Source: Candidatus Desantisiibacteriota bacterium (GTDB lineage: Bacteria > JACRDZ01). Taken from it: a stretch of DNA of 12,866 nucleotides. Location of the stretch: positions 1 through 12,866 of the forward strand of contig JACQWU010000028.1 of NCBI GenBank assembly GCA_016209155.1, written 5' to 3'. A program made the translations under genes and the position numbers. Of the stretch, positions 9,791 through 12,866 are shown piece by piece. The notes under the pieces are model-generated. The model ran no database searches. It was not told where the DNA came from and saw only the letters and a program-made list of their open reading frames with translations. The first letter of the stretch is position 1; each line of letters begins with the position of its first letter.

Positions 9791-9991
9791 TCAAGGACTT
9801 ACGATACTTCCCATGTTCTTCTCTTTCGCATCAAAAACCGGTAATTTGATCAAATTGTGCCCATTTTGTGCCCGTAAAATATTTTTTTCACTCTCTTCAT
9901 GCAACTTTAATATTTTCTCAGAAGCACTTTTTAAATCCTCTTCATTAACAATATTATACCGATCAAAAACCGATCTTGTCTTGTGTTGAAA
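9791..9991 (-). pseudogene. C-terminal remnant of a tyrosine recombinase (integrase)
   Basis: 66 codons remain on the minus strand, ending at a TGA 17 bases from the tRNA-Leu 3' end. The fragment begins HKTRSVFDRYNIVNEEDLKS, the highly typical end of phage and island tyrosine integrases; the nucleophile is Tyr in FDRYN (codon at 9956-9958) and the preceding HKTR carries the conserved His. The frame is closed by TGA at 9992-9994. Just upstream, a second frame reads Met-Ile-Ser, as expected before GHKTR, so two G appear lost at this point. Nothing convincing of the rest of the enzyme (catalytic Arg, HxxR) follows in the next 200 bases. It is non-functional and marks an old insertion at the tRNA. 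Confidence 0.85.
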
Positions 9992-10006
9992 TCATATTTA
10001 TCTGGA

Positions 10007-10025
10007 AGTGCCATAAATTGGCACT
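10007..10025. repeat. Perfect 7-bp inverted repeat
   Basis: AGTGCCA-TAAAT-TGGCACT forms a clean hairpin beside the broken end of the integrase remnant. There is no T-run on either side, so it does not look like a terminator. Confidence 0.6.
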
Positions 10026-10093
10026 AAAATAAATAATGAAAATTCATATCTTCATTTTTTATGCATAATCATTAAAGGTTGTATTTTTTTTGC

Positions 10094-10123
10094 TTGACAA
10101 ATACTATTTAATGAGTGTATAAT
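10094..10123 (+). promoter_or_regulatory. Near-consensus sigma70 promoter
   Basis: TTGACA (10094-10099), 18-base spacer, perfect TATAAT (10118-10123). Transcription would start near 10130, leaving a leader of about 65 AT-rich bases before the DIP1984-like gene. It is the best-matching promoter in the window. Confidence 0.8.
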
Positions 10124-10194
10124 TTTAAATATTTAATTGCTAGAAAAAAATGATAATCAAAAAAGGTAGATTATAATTATGAAAGGAGAATAAT

Positions 10195-10734
10195 ATGCCT
10201 AATAATAAAAACAAGATTTATCTCTATGAAGCTTTAGAACTCCGCTCTGAATATGATGCAAGAATAAAAAATTTAAAAGATTTATTGCCTGAAGCTAAAG
10301 AAAATAGGGATAAATTTTATTTCAGAAGGGATGATGAGGTAAAGCTGCGACCTGCTTCCGGCTTTAGTGTCGATGAAGTTCGCGATGAATTGAATATAAT
10401 AGAATTCAAAAAGCGAAAGCTTAATAATACTATTCAGCAAGTAAATTTTAATCATCATATAGTAATCAATGATCAAGAAATAAATCTTGCCGAGGCATTG
10501 GAATTAAGAAAATCAGTTAATGTGCAAATAGGTGAGTTGAGTGCTCAATTAGTTTCATCAGCATATGAGAGGGTGATTTACAAAGAAGGCCGCGACATCG
10601 TGGAAAGTCCAAATATTGAATTCTCAAAAACTATGAATGCTCTTGAAAACAAAAGATTATTATTTCGGGATCTAAATAGAAAACTTCGTGCAATTTCATA
10701 TAGTATCAGTATTGATTTTATAGATGAAAAATAA
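10195..10734 (+). CDS. DIP1984-like (DUF6847-type) coiled-coil protein
   Basis: The 179-residue acidic/basic helical protein resembles the DIP1984/septicolysin family, whose members share an EAL(x)LR start, a central paired-helix region and an end like (E)LNRKIQ. It is an internal duplication: YEALELRSEYDARIKNLKDL (11-30) matches LAEALELRKSVNVQIGELSA (98-117), and the segment around FKKRKLNNTIQQVNF (71-85) matches NKRLLFRDLNRKLRAIS (152-168). No signal peptide or membrane helix is present, so it is cytoplasmic. The family has a known fold but no established function. A strong ribosome site, AAAGGAG (10182-10188), sits 6 bases from ATG, below a near-consensus promoter. It lies inside the tRNA-adjacent accessory region, beyond an integrase remnant, so horizontal origin is likely. 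Confidence 0.7.
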   Translation: MPNNKNKIYLYEALELRSEYDARIKNLKDLLPEAKENRDKFYFRRDDEVKLRPASGFSVDEVRDELNIIEFKKRKLNNTIQQVNFNHHIVINDQEINLAEALELRKSVNVQIGELSAQLVSSAYERVIYKEGRDIVESPNIEFSKTMNALENKRLLFRDLNRKLRAISYSISIDFIDEK

Positions 10735-10740
10735 TATAAA

Positions 10741-10861
10741 CCGGAGATAGGGGAGCAAGTGCTAAAATTATCGTGAGAATAGTATATAGCCCAGTCATGG
10801 ATCTGTAAAACCAGAACTCTCATGGGGGTGACGACCCAAGCGTCCGGAAAAGTGATTTAGC
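10741..10861 (+). ncRNA. Candidate structured RNA with pseudoknot, family unknown
   Basis: This stretch, just after the DIP1984-like gene, is much richer in G and C than its surroundings and has no long ORF. CCGGA (10741-10745) pairs with TCCGG (10843-10847), while GCTAAA (10761-10766) pairs with TTTAGC (10856-10861), which interleaves with the first stem as a pseudoknot. Inside are a hairpin with a GTGA (GNRA) tetraloop near 10767-10785, a TCTG/CAGA stem enclosed by CATG/CATG (10796-10833), and GGG-TGACGA-CCC (about 10825-10837). Such compactness suggests a folded RNA. It could be a mobile-element RNA such as an IscB-associated (HEARO) type or a ribozyme relic, but I cannot match it to a family. 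The strand is assumed from G-rich loops and may be wrong. Confidence 0.35.
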
Positions 10862-11029
10862 AATATAACATTATAGCTTTATAACAAACTAAACTTAATA
10901 TCCAAATAGCATGATGGCTCCGCATCTCCAAATTTAATTACTTGAATTTTCGTATTTTTTTGATACAAACCTTGATGGATCGATTAAAAAATAAGAAATA
11001 ATAATTGACGTTTAACAAGAGGTAATACT
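10862..11029. other. AT-rich stretch without a recognisable gene
   Basis: Between the structured element and the zinc-finger remnant I see no supported gene on either strand. Short frames exist but have no ribosome site or recognisable motif. Confidence 0.5.
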
Positions 11030-11149
11030 ATGCATAAATACGGAGATTGTTCTTTTTGCGGTGGTAAAGTAAAAGAAAAAAAGGTTTCTTTAGTTTTATC
11101 AATTTATATTCTAAGATATCAATTTTTTATAGCACTCCGGCATTGTTAA
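11030..11149 (+). pseudogene. Truncated YgiT-type zinc-finger (MqsA-like antitoxin) remnant
   Basis: ATG 11030 is preceded by AAGAGG (11017-11022) at 7 bases. The 39 codons begin MHKYGDCSFCGGKVKEKKV, which matches the N-terminus of YgiT/MqsA-type zinc-finger domains: the first CxxC metal pair is Cys7 and Cys10, followed by GGKVxEKxV. In intact domains a second CxxC pair follows about 30 residues later; here the sequence turns into unrelated hydrophobic residues after about residue 20 and ends at TAA 11147, so the domain cannot fold around zinc. Such proteins are antitoxins or partner proteins of small toxin genes (MqsR or DUF4258 types), but no toxin gene is seen beside it. It is probably the broken end of a former toxin-antitoxin pair. 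Confidence 0.55.
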
Positions 11150-11202
11150 TTTACTCGCTATTAAAGTCACTCCTTTTTTATCCTAAATATATTTGTCTTT
11201 TT

Positions 11203-11231
11203 TTGTATTTTCATGTTATATTACATATAAT
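11203..11231 (+). promoter_or_regulatory. Probable promoter for the 288-residue TPR-like gene
   Basis: Perfect TATAAT at 11226-11231 with a weak TTGTAT -35 at 11203-11208 (17-base spacer). Transcription would start near 11238 and give a leader of about 110 bases containing the hairpin and mini-ORF described separately. Confidence 0.45.
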
Positions 11232-11264
11232 TTTTTGATATTTTTATTTTTGTAAAGGAATACT

Positions 11265-11295
11265 GCGGGAAGAGACGTCAGGGCGTCTTCTTTGC
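11265..11295 (+). promoter_or_regulatory. Leader hairpin upstream of the TPR-like gene
   Basis: GAAGAGACG (11269-11277) pairs with CGTC-T-(T)-CTTT (11284-11293) around the loop TCAGGG, with one bulged T; an outer GC pair (11265-11266 with 11294-11295) can extend it. It lies in the leader 54 bases before the gene. There is no U-run after it, so it is not a plain terminator. Confidence 0.4.
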
Positions 11296-11316
11296 ATTAA
11301 AAAGGTGTATATATCA

Positions 11317-11337
11317 ATGGCACTTTTAGATGAATAA
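11317..11337 (+). other. Possible six-codon leader ORF
   Basis: ATG 11317 follows AAAGGTG (11301-11307) at 9 bases and encodes Met-Ala-Leu-Leu-Asp-Glu before TAA. It ends 11 bases before the start of the TPR-like gene. So short an ORF may be chance; the good ribosome site is the only support. Confidence 0.25.
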
Positions 11338-11348
11338 CGAGGTGAAAT

Positions 11349-12215
11349 ATGGAGAATGAACTAAATATAGCATTAAATCAACCGATTGATTTAATAGTAA
11401 TTGTAGTTAAAAAAGCAGCAATACGATGCAGAATACTTAAAACAGGTAAATTTATTACATTCCGAAAGACTACCAGTATGTATTCTGAAGTAGAAGGTGA
11501 AATATTAACAGTAAAACCATCAAAAGTTTGGATATTTCGTAAAAATTATTATGTGACAGGTGATATTATTTCTAAAAGATTAGATATTCCTGCTTTGCAA
11601 TTTAAACCGCTTATGCTAAATAGTATGGGTAAATGGAATCCTGAAGATGAATATTGGGGTGAACCAGATGAACCTATTAATCTATATTTTAAACCTATTA
11701 TAGATTTTGGAACAAGAGAAAGTTTTGAAATGGAACAGATAATTCCCTGTGCGGATATAGAAAATATGGTTGATCCAATAATTGATGCATCTGAGTATTA
11801 CGAACAGGGAGATTATGATAAAGCATATAAAATAATAGAAAATATTTTGATAACTGATTTACGATGTTTAGATGCACATGCTCATCTTGGTAATTGGGAT
11901 TTTAATCATACAGATAAATCGAATTTACAAATAATTGATAAAGCAAAAAGACATTATGAAGCAGGTGTTAAAATTGGGGAATTATCTCTTGGCGAAGAAT
12001 TTAATGGTGTTTTACCATGGGGACATATTGACAATAGACCATTTCTTCGATGCCTTCATGGATATGGACTATCATTATGGCGGCTTGGTGATAATAAAAC
12101 CGCGAAAAAAATTTTTGAGAAAATGCTCTGGTTAAATCCTGCTGATAATCAAGGAGTGCGGTTTTTGCTTGAAGATATTGATGCGGGAAGAAGTTGGTAT
12201 GATTTAAAAGAATAA
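11349..12215 (+). CDS. Conserved cytoplasmic TPR-like protein of unknown function
   Basis: The 288-residue product belongs to a widespread, well-conserved family usually annotated as a cytoplasmic or tetratricopeptide protein. The N-terminal half (1-135) is a beta-rich domain: AAIRCRILKTGKFITFR, then GEILTVKPSKVW, and LDIPALQFKPL with WNPEDEYWGEP. The C-terminal half has TPR-like helices: EYYEQGDYDKAYKIIE, the strongly conserved DLRCLDAHAHLGNWDF, FNGVLPWGHIDNRPFLRCLH and FEKMLWLNPADNQGVRFLL near the end. There is no signal peptide or membrane helix. No catalytic activity is established for the family. The gene is intact, with GAGGTGA (11339-11345) close to ATG 11349, between two broken genes, so it is the best-kept gene of the accessory half. 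The DNA leader has a promoter, a hairpin and a mini-ORF. Confidence 0.8.
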   Translation: MENELNIALNQPIDLIVIVVKKAAIRCRILKTGKFITFRKTTSMYSEVEGEILTVKPSKVWIFRKNYYVTGDIISKRLDIPALQFKPLMLNSMGKWNPEDEYWGEPDEPINLYFKPIIDFGTRESFEMEQIIPCADIENMVDPIIDASEYYEQGDYDKAYKIIENILITDLRCLDAHAHLGNWDFNHTDKSNLQIIDKAKRHYEAGVKIGELSLGEEFNGVLPWGHIDNRPFLRCLHGYGLSLWRLGDNKTAKKIFEKMLWLNPADNQGVRFLLEDIDAGRSWYDLKE

Positions 12216-12416
12216 TATAGAATATATAGGGGTTATTTAATACTCTTTAATTTTGACCTCAAATCTTGATGTAGACTGTCGATAATCCTCACCCTAAACG
12301 TTCAATTTTCTTAAGTCTCATAATCTGATGCTTTAACTATATCAGATTATACTTGACAATATACTGCTAAAGGTGAATCTTTAGTAGAAAAAACAAGCCG
12401 TAAAGAAAAAGAGATT
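12216..12416. other. Intergenic stretch with no supported gene
   Basis: No ORF with a ribosome site or recognisable motif. It contains the perfect inverted repeat at 12320-12350 and a TTGACA (12353-12358) with no good -10 at 16-18 bases. The frame of the next short ORF is open back to 12357 but has no normal start codon there, so this may be the edge of a deleted gene. Confidence 0.5.
12320..12350. repeat. Perfect 10-bp inverted repeat
   Basis: ATAATCTGAT (12320-12329) and ATCAGATTAT (12341-12350) are exact reverse complements around an 11-base spacer. The repeat ends two bases before a TTGACA hexamer, so a regulator-binding site is possible. With no T-run it is a poor terminator. Confidence 0.75.
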
Positions 12417-12533
12417 ATGAGAAAAATTAAAATAAATATTGAAGCAAGGGAAATGCTGAAAGCGGCAGAGACGTTACAGACGGTAAAAAGATTTTTTGAA
12501 AGCCAGCAATGGAAAGATATACTTGAAAAATAA
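12417..12533 (+). CDS. Short ORF, unknown function, perhaps the tail of a lost gene
   Basis: The 38-codon ORF (MRKIKINIEAREMLKAAETL at its start) is basic and helical, with no known motif. The codons before ATG 12417 stay open to 12357 and read as similar charged sequence (SLVEKTSRKEKEI), which suggests it could be the C-terminal end of a longer gene whose start is missing. AAAGAG before the ATG is a modest ribosome site. It ends 17 bases before the hydrolase gene and may be co-transcribed with it. Short length and absence of a known family keep confidence low. Confidence 0.35.
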   Translation: MRKIKINIEAREMLKAAETLQTVKRFFESQQWKDILEK

Positions 12534-12550
12534 AATTAGGGAGATCAAAT

Positions 12551-12866
12551 ATGACAAAAATAAGTATTTAGATTGAAGCTGGTATTTTATTCTTTTTATT
12601 TGCAAATATTAATCGTGCCGAATCACTAAAAGCCCCGCTGTCAGATCATTACAACGGCAAACACTTTTATGACAATGAAAAGCACCATACATTTTCTGAT
12701 GAGGTGAAATGGTTTTGGGAAATGGATACCGTGGAATGGCCTGAATGGATAGATGACCCCCGAGAGCCGCCTCCTCCGGAAAAAGTAAATAATGGTGATT
12801 TGTGCATTGCATATATTAATCAGGCAACAGTATTAATTCAAATGGATAAAATAAATATCCTTACTG
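12551..12866 (+). pseudogene. Metallo-beta-lactamase-fold hydrolase (UlaG/NAPE-PLD-like), amber stop at codon 7, runs off the right edge
   Basis: AGGGAGA (12538-12544) precedes ATG 12551. The frame reads MTKISI, then TAG (12569-12571), then continues open to the window end: a hydrophobic signal-like segment AGILFFLFANINRAES, the SDHYNGKHFYDNE motif typical of the N-terminus of NAPE-PLD/UlaG-like enzymes, a Trp- and Pro-rich linker, and YINQATVLIQMDKINILT, the first strands of the MBL fold (family consensus GHATVLIQ...NILTDP). The metal-binding HxHxDH motif would lie beyond the window. Such enzymes hydrolyse phosphodiester or lactone bonds; the substrate here is unknown. No ATG, GTG or TTG lies in frame between the stop and the SDHYNG motif, so the stop should abolish expression unless read through. 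A sequencing error is possible. Confidence 0.75.

Noticed and set aside
9774-9989. Plus-strand 71-codon ORF starting in the tRNA CCA end
   Set aside because: The opposite strand encodes a recognisable integrase C-terminus, so this frame is its complement.
10578-10823. Minus-strand 81-codon ORF across the end of the DIP1984-like gene
   Set aside because: It overlaps a better supported gene and the structured RNA patch, and its protein shows no recognisable motif.
11135-11142. CTCCGGCA matching the last bases of tRNA-Leu, considered as attR
   Set aside because: Only eight bases match and the neighbours differ; attachment repeats at tRNA ends are normally longer. Likely chance.
11935-12135. 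Second plus-strand ORF inside the conserved TPR-like gene
   Set aside because: Out-of-frame shadow of a strongly conserved protein; no ribosome site.
12609-12812. Minus-strand 67-codon ORF near the right edge
   Set aside because: It is the complement of the MBL-fold hydrolase, whose motifs are clear on the plus strand.

Overview
The window is AT-rich throughout and falls into two unlike halves. It looks like chromosomal DNA of a Gram-negative bacterium. The main reason is an exosortase/EpsI pair, a system known from bacteria with an outer membrane and extracellular polysaccharide. I cannot name the lineage from the sequence.

Region 1 (1-7833, + strand) is one tightly packed polysaccharide and protein-export operon that enters from the left edge. 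In order it holds: an O-antigen ligase/polymerase-like membrane protein (5' end missing); a glycoside hydrolase with a C-terminal carbohydrate-binding domain; a GT4 glycosyltransferase of the exosortase-associated type; a membrane-anchored GT2 glycosyltransferase; a WecA/MraY-type polyprenyl-phosphate sugar-phosphate transferase; an exosortase; and EpsI. Genes overlap or are separated by a few bases, and several use GTG or TTG starts. The expected logic is initiation on a lipid carrier (WecA-like), extension (GT2, GT4), polymerisation or ligation (Wzy-like), trimming (glycoside hydrolase), and sorting of PEP-CTERM-type proteins through the same envelope (exosortase/EpsI). The initiating transferase is broken: about 40 central residues carrying the NxxNxxDGxDG catalytic loop are gone and the frame changes there. 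No PEP-CTERM substrate is visible.

Region 2 (7834-9774) holds a hairpin terminator between converging genes, a secreted TPR protein on the minus strand with its own promoter, and a tRNA-Leu(CAA) with its own promoter and encoded CCA.

Region 3 (9775-12866) reads as a decayed integration site. Seventeen bases past the tRNA lies the last part of a tyrosine integrase pointing at the tRNA. After it come a DIP1984-like coiled-coil protein behind a near-consensus promoter, a possible structured RNA with a pseudoknot, a cut-short YgiT-type zinc-finger antitoxin, an intact conserved TPR-like cytoplasmic protein with a hairpin and a mini-ORF in its leader, a perfect 10-bp inverted repeat, a short ORF, and the start of a metallo-beta-lactamase-fold hydrolase with an amber stop at codon 7. 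I found no clearly new system. The observations most worth a check are the broken initiating transferase inside an otherwise intact exosortase operon, the candidate structured RNA, the poly-Asn exosortase start, and the two genes with disrupted N-termini.
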